Shown here: positions 25,729-35,214 of the stretch, piece after piece | How positions within the stretch are numbered: the stretch's first letter is position 1 | Layout of the letters: the number at the start of each line of letters is the position of its first letter | From: Methylobacterium oryzae | GTDB lineage: Bacteria; Pseudomonadota; Alphaproteobacteria; Rhizobiales; Beijerinckiaceae | DNA: 64,000 nucleotides | Direction: 5' to 3' | Assembly (NCBI RefSeq): GCF_021398735.1 | Contig: NZ_CP090349.1 | Coordinates: forward strand, 5,702,001-5,766,000 | Translations under genes and position numbers: made by a program | Notes under the pieces: model-generated | Told to the model about the DNA's origin: nothing | The model's database searches: none | Seen by the model: only the letters and a program-made list of their open reading frames with translations

Positions 25729-26025
25729 TCAGACGCCCAGGATCAGGCCGACCAAGAAGCGCAGGGCCTGATCCACGACCGTGAAGAACAGGCTCGCGGC
25801 GACGACCATCACGAACACCATGATGGTCGTGATCGTGGTCTCCCGGCGGGTCGGCCACGTGACCTTGCGGGCCTCGTCGCGCACCTGGGCGAAGAACTCG
25901 CCCGGCGTGGCGCGCTTCTGCGGCGCGCGGGCGGGGGTCGCGGGCCGGGCGGGCGGCGGATTCGCGGGACCGCGGGCCGCGCCGCGCACTAGGTCCACCT
26001 TCTTGGTCGCTTCGTTCGATGCCAT
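25729..26025 (-). CDS. secE: Preprotein translocase subunit SecE
   Basis: 98 residues. The conserved SecE core (FFAQVRDEARKVTWPTRRET, then one membrane segment at about 70-95) matches single-span SecE, which clamps SecY in the inner membrane. Unlike the usual 60-65-residue alphaproteobacterial form, there is a 35-residue N-terminal extension rich in Ala, Pro and Arg (RGPANPPPARPATPARAPQK), probably disordered. The start was placed at ATG 26025 (MASNEATKK); a longer reading frame would run into the tRNA leader. It lies between tRNA-Trp and nusG. Confidence 0.96.
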   Translation of the reverse strand: MASNEATKKVDLVRGAARGPANPPPARPATPARAPQKRATPGEFFAQVRDEARKVTWPTRRETTITTIMVFVMVVAASLFFTVVDQALRFLVGLILGV

Positions 26026-26207
26026 GGCGCCAGTGTCTGTGCGTGTTCGGCCCCGAGGCAGAGACCGCATCCGGGAATGCGAATGTCGGCGCCGAGGACC
26101 CGGATGGGCCCGCACCGACGGTCGCTTCAGATCTCGGATTGCGCCCGCTCTAGCGCAAGTCCCCTGGCTTGTCGACCGGGCCGCCGCGCGGGATCGGGCT
26201 GAATGTC

Positions 26208-26284
26208 TGGCAGGAGTGGAGGGACTCGAACCCGCAACCTCCGGTTTTGGAGACCGGCGCTCTGACCAGTTGAGCTACACTCCT
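26208..26284 (-). tRNA. trpT: tRNA-Trp (CCA anticodon)
   Basis: The minus strand gives a 77-nt cloverleaf. The acceptor AGGAGTG pairs with CACTCCT, the 3' GCCA end is encoded, the anticodon loop is CTCCAAA with anticodon CCA, and the T-loop is TTCGAGT. The D-arm is GCTC...GAGC. One C-U mismatch sits in the T-stem (GCGGG against CCCTC). Its place between tuf and secE is the classical one. Confidence 0.97.
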
Positions 26285-26385
26285 AGCGCACCGCCCAATG
26301 CCCCATCGCGGCGCGGCTTGCAAGGGGTCGCTTGCGGGAAGCAGACGGGAAGCGGCGCCGACAGGACCCCGCCCGCCCGAAACGA

Positions 26386-26450
26386 CGACGCCGGCCCCGT
26401 CGAGACGGGAGCCGGCGTCGGAGAGGCGGGGCGGCGCGCGGCGCCGCCCC
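26386..26450 (-). terminator. Tandem hairpins between tuf and tRNA-Trp
   Basis: Two perfect GC-rich stems lie just after the tuf stop: GGGGCGGCG / CGCCGCCCC (26428-26450) and CGACGCCGGC / GCCGGCGTCG (26386-26420). The second is followed on the minus strand by TCGTTTCG, only a weak U-tract. They may end tuf transcripts or mark a processing point upstream of the tRNA. Confidence 0.6.
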
Positions 26451-26460
26451 GGATCGATCG

Positions 26461-27651
<1,191 letters not shown>

Positions 27652-27739
27652 GATTCCCATTCCTGCGGCGGGGACCACGCAAGGGCCCCGAATCCTGGTC
27701 CGCCGCCCCGAAGTTCCGACAGGGGCGAAAAACGCGGTC

Positions 27740-27768
27740 CGCTTAGAGGGTCGGCCGCCAGGGATCAA
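27740..27768 (-). promoter_or_regulatory. Candidate tuf promoter
   Basis: On the minus strand TTGATC and TAAGCG are 17 bp apart, with transcription expected about 80 bp before the tuf start. The -10 is poor. A TTGACA at 27810-27815 lacks a matching -10. The rest of the 308-bp gap to the plus-strand porin gene (27652-27959) holds nothing else I can name. Confidence 0.4.
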
Positions 27769-27959
27769 GCTCCGCGACGCGCGGGGGCCCGCCGACCGAC
27801 CGCGCTGTCAAGCTGCGGATGCGAGTCTTGAACGGAGAAAGATCAATCACAGGCAGTATCCGCGCCGCTTTCGCGCCACAGTGTGGCTTCGCGGGCATAG
27901 CGGGATCCGTGCGGCCGAGCTTAAGTGGCGACAACAACGCGTCACCTCGGACCCCCGCC

Positions 27960-28823
27960 ATGATGAAGAAGCTCCTCCTCGCCACCGCCGCGACGGCCCT
28001 GGTCACGACGGCCGCCTCCGCCGCCGACCTGCCGCGTCGCGCCGCGCCGCCGCCGGTCTTCACGCCGGTGCCGGTCTTCACCTGGACGGGCTTCTACGCC
28101 GGTCTCGAGTCCGCCTACACCTTCACCGACCGCGAGCGCATCACGACCGTCGGCGTCCAGCCCGGCAACGCCACCAACGTCGCCCTCGGCCGTCGCCCGT
28201 TCGCGACCTCGACCTCGCAGGACGGCTTCGCCAACATCGGCGGCACCGCCGGCTACAACTACCAGTTCACGCCGGGCGCCGGCATCGTCGTCGGTATCGC
28301 CAACAGCATCGACTGGACGGACATCACCAAGAACCGGGTCGTGCTCGGCACCGGCAACGTCGCCGGCGGCCCGCCGAACATCAGCCAGTTCCGCCAGAGC
28401 CTCGACTGGCTCGGCACCCTCACCGGCCGCGTCGGCTACGCCTTCGACCGCGTCCTGGTCTACGGGATGGGCGGCCTCGCCTACGGCAACGTATTCCACG
28501 ACGCCAACTTCTACACCCCGGGTGGCCGCCTCCAGTTCGCCGGCCGCTACGACGACTTCAAGACCGGCTTCGCCTACGGCGGCGGCATCGAGTTCGCCCT
28601 GCCGACCGACAGCTTCCTGAACACCTTCGCGCTCGGCCGCTACATCGGCATCAAGTACGACGCCATCACGGTGAAGGCCGAGTACCTGCACTACGACCTC
28701 GGCAGCCAGAACGTTCTCGTCGGCGCGGTCCCGGGCGTGGGCAACGGCGCGTACATCTCGCGCTTCCGCACCGAGGGCAGCATCGTCCGCGCCGGCTTCA
28801 ACTACAAGTTCGGCGGCATCTGA
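27960..28823 (+). CDS. Outer membrane beta-barrel protein (Omp25/31-like)
   Basis: 287 residues. The signal peptide is MMKKLLLATAATALVTTAAS with cleavage after ASA, followed by ADLPRRAAPPPVF, a hallmark of rhizobial/methylobacterial porin-like proteins. The mature part has alternating strands (WTGFYAGLESAYTF, GTLTGRVGYAFDRVLVYGMG, VKAEYLHYDLGS) and ends RAGFNYKFGGI, an 8-stranded-barrel pattern. It is likely a structural outer-membrane protein rather than a large-pore porin. The start is ATG 27960 or the adjacent ATG 27963. A strong terminator follows; it stands alone as a single-gene unit. Confidence 0.9.
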   Translation: MMKKLLLATAATALVTTAASAADLPRRAAPPPVFTPVPVFTWTGFYAGLESAYTFTDRERITTVGVQPGNATNVALGRRPFATSTSQDGFANIGGTAGYNYQFTPGAGIVVGIANSIDWTDITKNRVVLGTGNVAGGPPNISQFRQSLDWLGTLTGRVGYAFDRVLVYGMGGLAYGNVFHDANFYTPGGRLQFAGRYDDFKTGFAYGGGIEFALPTDSFLNTFALGRYIGIKYDAITVKAEYLHYDLGSQNVLVGAVPGVGNGAYISRFRTEGSIVRAGFNYKFGGI

Positions 28824-28862
28824 GTCGGACGACGCCGGGGTCTCCCCGGCGGATCACAGCGA

Positions 28863-28896
28863 GGGCGGGTGCCGGCATCGGCGCCCGCCCTTTTTT
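28863..28896 (+). terminator. Rho-independent terminator after the Omp gene
   Basis: A 12-bp stem (GGGCGGGTGCCG / CGGCGCCCGCCC, one G-U pair) with GCAT loop is followed by TTTTTT. It lies 40 bp after the Omp stop codon. Confidence 0.93.
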
Positions 28897-28996
28897 CGTG
28901 GCGCACGCGCGCCGCGCGGCCGGCGCGCGAGCCCCGGATCGCGCCCCACGATCTGCGACCGGGATCGCGGCCCGAGCCGCCGAGAGCCGCTCCGCG

Positions 28997-29527
28997 TCAG
29001 CAGGCGCGCAGGTGCGCCACCAGCCGTCCGGCCGCAGCCTCCGCAGAGCCGGTATTGAGGATCGTCAGGTCCGCGGTGACGCCGCCCTCCCGGGCGAGAC
29101 GCGCGGCCAAGTCGCCGTCCTGCGCCCGGCCGCGGGCGGCGATGCGCCGCGCCAGGATCTCGGCCGGCGCCGTGATCTCGACGACGCTCACCCGCGAGAG
29201 GCCCGAACGCGCCCGCGCGACGACGCGGCGCGAGACGTTGCAGACCACCACGTGGCCGTCGGCGACGCGCCGGCCGACCGTCTCCGGGAGCGCGTAGCCG
29301 AGGCCGTGGGCGCGCCAGCTCAGGGTGAAGCGCTCGGCCGCGCAGCCCTCGGTGAAGGCCGCCTCGTCGATCTCGTCGTTGTCCTCGTCGGCCGAGGGCG
29401 GGCGGGTGACGAGGCGGCGCGGGAAGACGTAGCGCGGGTCGTCGGCGAGCGCCGCCCGGGCGAGCCGGATCAACGTGTCCTTGCCGGCCCCGCTCGGGCC
29501 GACCACCAGGACGAGGCAGCCCGCCAT
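28997..29527 (-). CDS. phnN: Ribose 1,5-bisphosphate phosphokinase PhnN
   Basis: 176 residues. It converts ribose 1,5-bisphosphate to PRPP, the last step of the C-P lyase pathway. The guanylate-kinase-like fold starts with Walker A GPSGAGKDT (residues 10-18), then VTRPPSADEDNDEIDEAAF and CNVSRRVVARARSGL. The ATG overlaps the phnM stop (TGATG). It is last in the phnG operon; about 170 bp without a gene separate it from the porin terminator. Confidence 0.95.
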   Translation of the reverse strand: MAGCLVLVVGPSGAGKDTLIRLARAALADDPRYVFPRRLVTRPPSADEDNDEIDEAAFTEGCAAERFTLSWRAHGLGYALPETVGRRVADGHVVVCNVSRRVVARARSGLSRVSVVEITAPAEILARRIAARGRAQDGDLAARLAREGGVTADLTILNTGSAEAAAGRLVAHLRAC

Positions 29528-30663
29528 CAGGCGACCCGCCGGCCGGCGCGCCAGACCTCGCGGACGACCGGCACGCCCTCGGCCCGCTGCACGCGCACGA
29601 GATCGGCCCGCAGCCCGGGCGCCAGGGCGCCGCGATCGGTCAGGCCGGTGGCGCGGGCGGGGTTCGACGTGACGGTGGCGAGCGCCGCGGGCAGCGTGAT
29701 CCCGGGCGCCTGCTCGGGCAGCAGGAAGGCCGCCATCAGCAGGCTCGCCGGCACGTAGTCCGACGACAGGATGTCGAGGTGCCCGGCCTCGGCCAGCGCC
29801 AGGGCCGCGACGTTGCCGGAATGCGAGCCGCCGCGAATCAGGTTCGGCGCGCCCATCATCACGGTGATGCCCTGCCGGTGCGCGGCTTCGGCCGCCTCCA
29901 GGGTGGTGGGGAACTCGGCTAGCCGCACGCCCTCGCCGACCGCGAGGTCGACGTCGGCCAGGGTGGTGTCGTCGTGGCTCGCCAGCGGGATGCCCATCTC
30001 GCGGGCGAACTGGACGAGGGCCGGCCGGTTCTTCGCGTTGAGCGCGCGCCCGTCGCGGACCTTGCGCTCGGTGTTGGCGCGGATCTCGTCCATCGGCCGT
30101 CCGCCGCGGGTGGCGTAGGTGTAGTACTTCTCCATGTCGCGGAACTGCCGCTGGCCGGGCGTGTGGTCCATCAGCGAGATCAGCCCCACCGGGTAGCGGG
30201 CCGTGAAGGTCGCCACCGTGTCGAGCACGTCCAGGGAGGGCAACTCGCAGCGCAGGTGCGTGAAGTGCTCGGCCCGGAACAGGTCGGCGGCGCGCGCGGT
30301 GGCGATGGCGCCGGCGAGCTGCTCCAGCTCGGAGCCGAGGCCGCTGCCGTCCGGATCGCTGCCGGCACGGAGCGAATCGAACACCGTGGTGATGCCCGAG
30401 GCGGTGATCTGCGCGTCGTAGGCCAGGACGGCGCCGAGGGGATGCCAGCGCACCTTCGGGCGCGGCGCGAAATGGCTCTCCAGGTGGTCGGTGTGCAGCT
30501 CGATCAGGCCGGGGATCAGGTGGTCGCCGCCGAGATCGAGGCCGCGCGCGGGCGGGCGCCCCTCGCCGATCTCGGCGATCGCTCCGTCCGAGACCGCGAG
30601 CCAGCCGCGCTGCACCCGGTCCGGCAGGACCAGGGTCGCGTTCTCGAGGATGAAGTCGTCCAT
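29527..30663 (-). CDS. phnM: Ribose 1-methylphosphonate 5-triphosphate diphosphatase PhnM
   Basis: 378 residues of the amidohydrolase superfamily. PhnM releases pyrophosphate from the C-P lyase intermediate. The metal-binding IPGLIELHTDHLESH motif near residue 55, the middle LASHDDTT and the later HSGNVAALALAEAGHLDILSSDYVP are visible. It lies 11 bp after phnL and overlaps phnN. Confidence 0.96.
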   Translation of the reverse strand: MDDFILENATLVLPDRVQRGWLAVSDGAIAEIGEGRPPARGLDLGGDHLIPGLIELHTDHLESHFAPRPKVRWHPLGAVLAYDAQITASGITTVFDSLRAGSDPDGSGLGSELEQLAGAIATARAADLFRAEHFTHLRCELPSLDVLDTVATFTARYPVGLISLMDHTPGQRQFRDMEKYYTYATRGGRPMDEIRANTERKVRDGRALNAKNRPALVQFAREMGIPLASHDDTTLADVDLAVGEGVRLAEFPTTLEAAEAAHRQGITVMMGAPNLIRGGSHSGNVAALALAEAGHLDILSSDYVPASLLMAAFLLPEQAPGITLPAALATVTSNPARATGLTDRGALAPGLRADLVRVQRAEGVPVVREVWRAGRRVA

Positions 30664-30674
30664 CGTGAGGATCC

Positions 30675-31382
30675 TCAGGCTGCCCGGGCTTGCGGCGCGA
30701 AGCGGGTGACATCGACCACCCGGGTCGCCACAGCGTCGCGCATCTCGCTGTCGTGGAAGATGCCGAGCACGCCGGCCCCGGCCCTGAGCTTCTCGCGGAC
30801 GAGCTCGGCCACCACGGCGCGGTTCTCCGCGTCCAGGGAGGCGGTCGGCTCGTCGAGGAGCAGGAGCGGCCGGTCGGCGATCAGGCCCCGAGCGATGTTG
30901 ACCCGCTGCTGCTCGCCGCCCGAGAAGGTCGCGGGCGGCAGGCCCCAGAGCCGCTCCGGCAAGTTGAGCCGGGCCAGCAGGGTCTCGGCCCGCGCGCGTG
31001 CCGCCGCTTCGGACAATCCGCCCTCGCGGCCGGCGGCCTCGACGACGTCGAGGGCTGGGACCCGCGGGATCACCCGGAGGAACTGCGACACGTAGGCGAT
31101 CACCCGCGCCCGCAGCGCCAGGACCGCCCGCGGATCGGCCCGGACGACGTCCACGACCGTCGCGCCGTCGCGGACCAGGATCGCGCCGCCGTCGCAGCGG
31201 TAGTTGCCGTAGGCCATCTTCAGCAGCGAGGATTTCCCCGCTCCGGACGGGCCGCCGAGCACCACGCACTCGCCGGGCTCCACGGACAGGCTGACATCGC
31301 CCACCACCGGCAGCACGACGCCGCCGCGCAGGTGCAGAGTGAAGCTCTTGGCGACGGTCTCGAAGGTCAGGAGCGCGGTCAT
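30675..31382 (-). CDS. phnL: Phosphonate C-P lyase ABC-type subunit PhnL
   Basis: 235 residues of ABC ATPase fold. It has Walker A GPSGAGKSS (44-52), the signature FSGGEQQRVNIARGL and Walker B LLLLDEPTASLD. PhnL is not a transporter; it binds the C-P lyase core with PhnK. The ATG overlaps phnK stop by 4 bp. The start MTALLTFETVAKSF matches relatives. Confidence 0.96.
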   Translation of the reverse strand: MTALLTFETVAKSFTLHLRGGVVLPVVGDVSLSVEPGECVVLGGPSGAGKSSLLKMAYGNYRCDGGAILVRDGATVVDVVRADPRAVLALRARVIAYVSQFLRVIPRVPALDVVEAAGREGGLSEAAARARAETLLARLNLPERLWGLPPATFSGGEQQRVNIARGLIADRPLLLLDEPTASLDAENRAVVAELVREKLRAGAGVLGIFHDSEMRDAVATRVVDVTRFAPQARAA

Positions 31383-32152
31383 GCGGCGAGCACCGAGGCG
31401 ACGAGGAGCTGGGTGTAGGCGTGCTCGGGATCGTCGAGCACGCGGTCGGTGAGGCCGGTCTCGATCACCCGGCCGGCGCGCATGACCATGATCCGGTGCG
31501 AGAGGAGCCGCGCCACCGCGAGGTCGTGGGTGACGATGATCACCGCGAGCCCCAGCTCGGCCGAGAGCCGGCGGATCAGGTCGAGGAGCCGGGCCTGGAC
31601 CGAGACGTCGAGGCCGGAGGTCGGCTCGTCCATCAGCACCAGGCGGGGGCCGGTGACGAGGTTCCGGGCGATCTGCAGGCGCTGGCGCATGCCGCCGGAG
31701 AAGCGCGTCGGCGGGTCGTCGATCCGGTCGGCGGCGATCTCGACGCGGCCGAGCCAGTCGAGGGCCTGGGCGCGGATCCGCCCGTAATGGCGGTCGCCGA
31801 GCCCCATCAGCCGCTCGCCGACATTGCCGCCGGCCGAGACCGCCATGTGCAGGCCCTGGGCCGCGTCCTGGCGAACGAAGCCCCACTCGGTGCGCATCAG
31901 CGCCCGGCGCCCGGCCTCGCTCAAGGTGGCGAGGTCGCGCAGCGCGCCGTCGCGCATCCGATAGGCGACCGTCCCGGAATCGGGCGCCAGCTCGGTGGCG
32001 ATGAGGGAGAGGAGCGTCGACTTGCCGGAACCGGATTCGCCCACGATCGCCAGCACCTCGCCGGGGACGAGGTCGAACGACACGTCGGCGCAGGCGAGCC
32101 GGGCGCCGTAGCGCTTGGTCAGGCCGCGGACCTGAAGCAGGGATTCGCTCAT
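31379..32152 (-). CDS. phnK: Phosphonate C-P lyase ABC-type subunit PhnK
   Basis: 257 residues. Walker A is GESGSGKST (38-46), the signature RFSGGMRQRLQIARNL and Walker B LVLMDEPTSGLDVS. PhnK docks on PhnJ in the core complex and may drive conformational changes. Its ATG overlaps the preceding acetyltransferase stop by 4 bp (ATGA) and its own stop overlaps phnL, so expression is coupled. Confidence 0.96.
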   Translation of the reverse strand: MSESLLQVRGLTKRYGARLACADVSFDLVPGEVLAIVGESGSGKSTLLSLIATELAPDSGTVAYRMRDGALRDLATLSEAGRRALMRTEWGFVRQDAAQGLHMAVSAGGNVGERLMGLGDRHYGRIRAQALDWLGRVEIAADRIDDPPTRFSGGMRQRLQIARNLVTGPRLVLMDEPTSGLDVSVQARLLDLIRRLSAELGLAVIIVTHDLAVARLLSHRIMVMRAGRVIETGLTDRVLDDPEHAYTQLLVASVLAA

Positions 32153-32634
32153 CGGGTCGCCTCCGCGGCGTCGGGCAGGAAAGGGGGATCGAGACGGAAG
32201 CTGTAGCCGTAGCGCTCGAAGCCGAGGCTCTCGTAGAAGGCGTGGGCCGGCTTGGCGTCGACGTTCGACGACAGGGCGAGCTTGTAGCAGCCCCGCGCCT
32301 CGGCGAGCCGGGCCGCCTCGTGCATCATCGCCCGGCCGTGGCCGCCGCCGCGGTGCTGGGACGCGACCACGACACTCTCGACGAGCGCCGAGGGCGTGCC
32401 CCAGTGGGCGATGTTGTCGAGGATGACGAGACAGAAGGTGCCGACGACCGCGCCGTCGCGTTCGGCCACGTAGAGCCCGTAATCGGGATAGGCCGCGAGC
32501 CGGTCGAGCAGCGCCCCGGCCTGTGCCAGGGTCGCCACCTGCCCGCCGTTCAGCTCGGCGTAGAGGTCGAGGATCGCGGGCAGGTCGGGCTTTCCGGCCC
32601 GGCGGACCGTGAGGTCGGTCATAGCGCGTCTCAT
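32149..32634 (-). CDS. GNAT-family N-acetyltransferase inside the phn operon
   Basis: 161 residues. Acetyl-CoA motif A reads VVASQHRGGGHGRAMMHEA (the R/QxxGxG/A type), with CYKLALSSNVDAKPAHAFYESLGF at the end. By position between phnJ and phnK it may fill the role of PhnO, which acetylates aminoalkylphosphonates before C-P lyase; it is not where phnO sits in E. coli. ATG 32634 overlaps the phnJ stop and is chosen; ATG 32622 (MTDLTVRRAG) is the alternative. Substrate not proven. Confidence 0.85.
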   Translation of the reverse strand: MRRAMTDLTVRRAGKPDLPAILDLYAELNGGQVATLAQAGALLDRLAAYPDYGLYVAERDGAVVGTFCLVILDNIAHWGTPSALVESVVVASQHRGGGHGRAMMHEAARLAEARGCYKLALSSNVDAKPAHAFYESLGFERYGYSFRLDPPFLPDAAEATR

Positions 32635-33518
32635 GCCGCGTCCCCCGTGCCGACATGGCCGTCCGCGCGGCGCCCCTCGCAATGGTCGGTGTCCGAGCAG
32701 ACGAACATGCGCCGGCCCGCATCGTCGAGCAGCACCTCGTCGAGATAGACGCCCTCGGCACCGCACAGCGCGCAGGGATGCTCGAACGCCTGGATCCGGA
32801 ACGGGTGGTCCTCGAAGTCGAGGCTGCGCACCCGCGTGTAGGGCGGCACCGCGTAGATCCGCCGCTCGCGGCCCGCGCCGAAGAGCTGGAGCGCCGGGCA
32901 GTCGTCCATCTTGGGGTTGTCGAATTTCGGCGTTGGCGACGGGTCCATCACGTAGCGGCCCGCCACCTCCACCGGGTACGCGTAGGTGGTGGCGATGTGG
33001 CCGTGGCGGCTGATATCCTCGTAGAGCTTCACGTGCATGGCGCCGTACTCGGCCAGCGCGTGGAGCTGGCGGGTCTCGGTCTCGCGGGGCTCGAGGAAGC
33101 GCAGGGGCTCGGGGATCGGCACCTGGTAGACCAGGGTCTGGCCCTCGGTGAGCGGCGTCTCGGGGATGCGGTGGCGGGTCTGGATCACCGTCGCCTCCGC
33201 GGTGCGGGTGGTGGTGGCCACCCCGGAGGTCTTGGCGAAGAACCGGCGGATCGAGACCGCGTTGGTGGTGTCGTCGGCGCCCTGGTCGATGACCTTGAGC
33301 ACGTCCGTGCGGCCGAGGATCGCGGCCGTCACCTGCACGCCGCCGGTGCCCCAGCCGTAGGGCATCGGCATCTCGCGGGAGGCGAAGGGCACCTGGTAGC
33401 CCGGCACCGCGATGGCCTTGAGGATGGCCCGGCGGATCATCCGCTTCGTGCCCTCGTCGAGATAGGCGAAGTTGTAGCCCGGTTCGCTCTCCGGGCGGTG
33501 CGCGATCGCGGCGCTCAT
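32631..33518 (-). CDS. phnJ: C-P lyase catalytic subunit PhnJ
   Basis: 295 residues. This radical SAM-type enzyme breaks the C-P bond of ribose 1-phosphonate 5-phosphate. Four Cys at 249, 252, 274 and 280 correspond to the E. coli set 241/244/266/272 (cluster ligands and the thiyl Cys) with a constant offset of 8. Gly40 in AVPGYQVPFASREMPMPYG falls at the E. coli Gly32 radical site. All key residues are present, so the lyase should work. It overlaps both neighbours by 4 bp. Confidence 0.98.
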   Translation of the reverse strand: MSAAIAHRPESEPGYNFAYLDEGTKRMIRRAILKAIAVPGYQVPFASREMPMPYGWGTGGVQVTAAILGRTDVLKVIDQGADDTTNAVSIRRFFAKTSGVATTTRTAEATVIQTRHRIPETPLTEGQTLVYQVPIPEPLRFLEPRETETRQLHALAEYGAMHVKLYEDISRHGHIATTYAYPVEVAGRYVMDPSPTPKFDNPKMDDCPALQLFGAGRERRIYAVPPYTRVRSLDFEDHPFRIQAFEHPCALCGAEGVYLDEVLLDDAGRRMFVCSDTDHCEGRRADGHVGTGDAA

Positions 33519-34621
33519 TCGGCGGCCTCCTGCATCTCGACGGTGTCGGACCCGCGCTCGAACTCGGTACGTAGCCGGCGAACCAGTTCCAGCTCGGCCT
33601 GGAAGTCGACGTAGTGGGGCAGCTTCAGGTGCTCGACGAAGCCGGTCGCCTGGAGACTGTCGCAGTGGGCCAGCACGAATTCCTGGTCCTGGGCCGGGCT
33701 CGCCACCGGCTCGCCCAGCTCCTCAGCGCGGAGCGCCCGGTCGACCAGGGCCATCGCCATGGCCTTGCGCTCGCTCTGCCCGAAGCTCAGCCCGTAGCCG
33801 CGGGTGAACTGGGGCGGGGCAGCCCCCGAGCCCTTGAACTGGTTCACCATCTGGCACTCGGTGAGCCGCACCCGGCCGAGCGGCACCGCGAAGCCCAGTT
33901 CCTCGGGCACGAACTCGACCGCGACCTCCCCGACTCGGATCTCGCCGACGAACGGGTGGGTGCGGCCGTAGCCGCGCTGCGTCGAGTAGGCGAGTCCGAG
34001 CACGAAGCCCTCGTCGCCCCGGGCGAGCGCCTGGAGGCGGAGCGCCCGGTTGGCAGGGTAGTCCACCGGCTCGCGGGTGAGGTCGCCCGCGGGCGCGCCG
34101 TCGTCGGGGGGCGAGGGCTCGATCAGGCCGTCCCGGGCCAGCAGGTCGGTGACCCGCGGGCAGGTGCCGGCATCGGCCCGCGGCGCGGCCTCGGCGGCGG
34201 GCTCGATCCCGGCTTCGGCGGCGAGCGCGAAGTCGACCAGCCGGTGGGTGTAGTCGAAGGTCGGCCCGAGCACCTGCCCGCCGGGCAGGTCCTTGAAGGT
34301 CGCGGAGATCCGGCGCTCAACCGCCATGGCGCCGGTGTCGACCGGCGCGGAGGCGCCGAAGCGCGGCAACGTGGTCCGGTAGGCGCGGACCAGGAACACC
34401 GCCTCGACCACGTCGCCGCGCGCCTGCTTGAGCGCCAGCGCCGCGAGGTTCGGATCGTAGAGCGAGCCCTCGGTCATCACCCGGTCGACGAGCAGCGCCA
34501 TCTGCTCCCGAATCTGCTCGACGGAGAGCTCCGGCACGGCCGGATCGCCCCGGCGCGCCTCGGCGAGGAGACGGTGAGCGTTGTCGATGGCGGCCTCGCC
34601 GCCCTTCACGGCCACGTACAT
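33515..34621 (-). CDS. phnI: C-P lyase core subunit PhnI
   Basis: 368 residues, normal length. PhnI with PhnG and PhnH forms the core that couples phosphonate to ATP, displacing adenine. Conserved segments include MYVAVKGGEAAIDNAHRLL at the N-terminus, AYSTQRGYGRTHPFVGEIR and EFVLAHCDSLQATGFVEHLK. It overlaps phnJ and lies 3 bp from phnH. Confidence 0.97.
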   Translation of the reverse strand: MYVAVKGGEAAIDNAHRLLAEARRGDPAVPELSVEQIREQMALLVDRVMTEGSLYDPNLAALALKQARGDVVEAVFLVRAYRTTLPRFGASAPVDTGAMAVERRISATFKDLPGGQVLGPTFDYTHRLVDFALAAEAGIEPAAEAAPRADAGTCPRVTDLLARDGLIEPSPPDDGAPAGDLTREPVDYPANRALRLQALARGDEGFVLGLAYSTQRGYGRTHPFVGEIRVGEVAVEFVPEELGFAVPLGRVRLTECQMVNQFKGSGAAPPQFTRGYGLSFGQSERKAMAMALVDRALRAEELGEPVASPAQDQEFVLAHCDSLQATGFVEHLKLPHYVDFQAELELVRRLRTEFERGSDTVEMQEAAE

Positions 34622-34624
34622 GGA

Positions 34625-35212
34625 TCAGGCCTCCGTCACCGTCGTGGAGCGCGGCAGGCCGGCCACGCGGCCGGGCGCCGTCAGGATCAGGTCGACGCCC
34701 AGGGGGAAGCCCGCGCGGTTCTCCGCGAGCTGCGCCGCGAAGCCGTCCGGCAGGGGCGCCGGCGCGATCCCGGCGGTGCCCCGGATGCCGGGGCCGGACA
34801 GGCACAGTCCCTCCCCCTCCGCGAGCGCGTCGAGGGCGAGCACCAGCGTCGTGGCGGTGTCGGGATAGGCCGGCGTCCCGGCGGCGAACTCCGCCAGCGG
34901 CGGGCAGCGCGCCGGTTCGCTGACCAGCGCGAAGGCCGCCGCGGCCGGGTCGCCGGTGAGCGGCGCGCCGGTGTGGAAGCGCAGGTATTCCGCGACCTCC
35001 GGCGCCGCGGCGAGGGCCGGATCGAGCCAGACCGGCGTGTCGGCATCGGTGAGCGTCAGCGCGACGGCGGCCAGTTCCGGCGTCAGGGGCGCGGGCGGCG
35101 CGAGGCCCGGCGTGAGGGGCCGGACGCGTCCGGGGCGGGCGAGGGCGTCCATCACGGCGCGGAACGTGTCCTGCGCGTCGTGAACCGGGTCGGCGAAGCC
35201 GGGGGCGAGCAT
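34625..35212 (-). CDS. phnH: C-P lyase core subunit PhnH
   Basis: 195 residues. PhnH resembles PLP-dependent enzymes in fold but lacks the cofactor site. The N-terminus MLAPGFADPVHDAQDTFRAV and the closing GFPLGVDLILTAPGRVAGLP are typical. The start ATG 35212 lies 2 bp after the phnG stop (TGAGCATG), so it is co-translated. Confidence 0.95.
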   Translation of the reverse strand: MLAPGFADPVHDAQDTFRAVMDALARPGRVRPLTPGLAPPAPLTPELAAVALTLTDADTPVWLDPALAAAPEVAEYLRFHTGAPLTGDPAAAAFALVSEPARCPPLAEFAAGTPAYPDTATTLVLALDALAEGEGLCLSGPGIRGTAGIAPAPLPDGFAAQLAENRAGFPLGVDLILTAPGRVAGLPRSTTVTEA

Positions 35213-35214
35213 GC

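Noticed and set aside
27810..27815. TTGACA (minus strand) as the tuf -35
   Set aside because: No acceptable -10 lies 16-18 bp downstream; the site is GC-only there.
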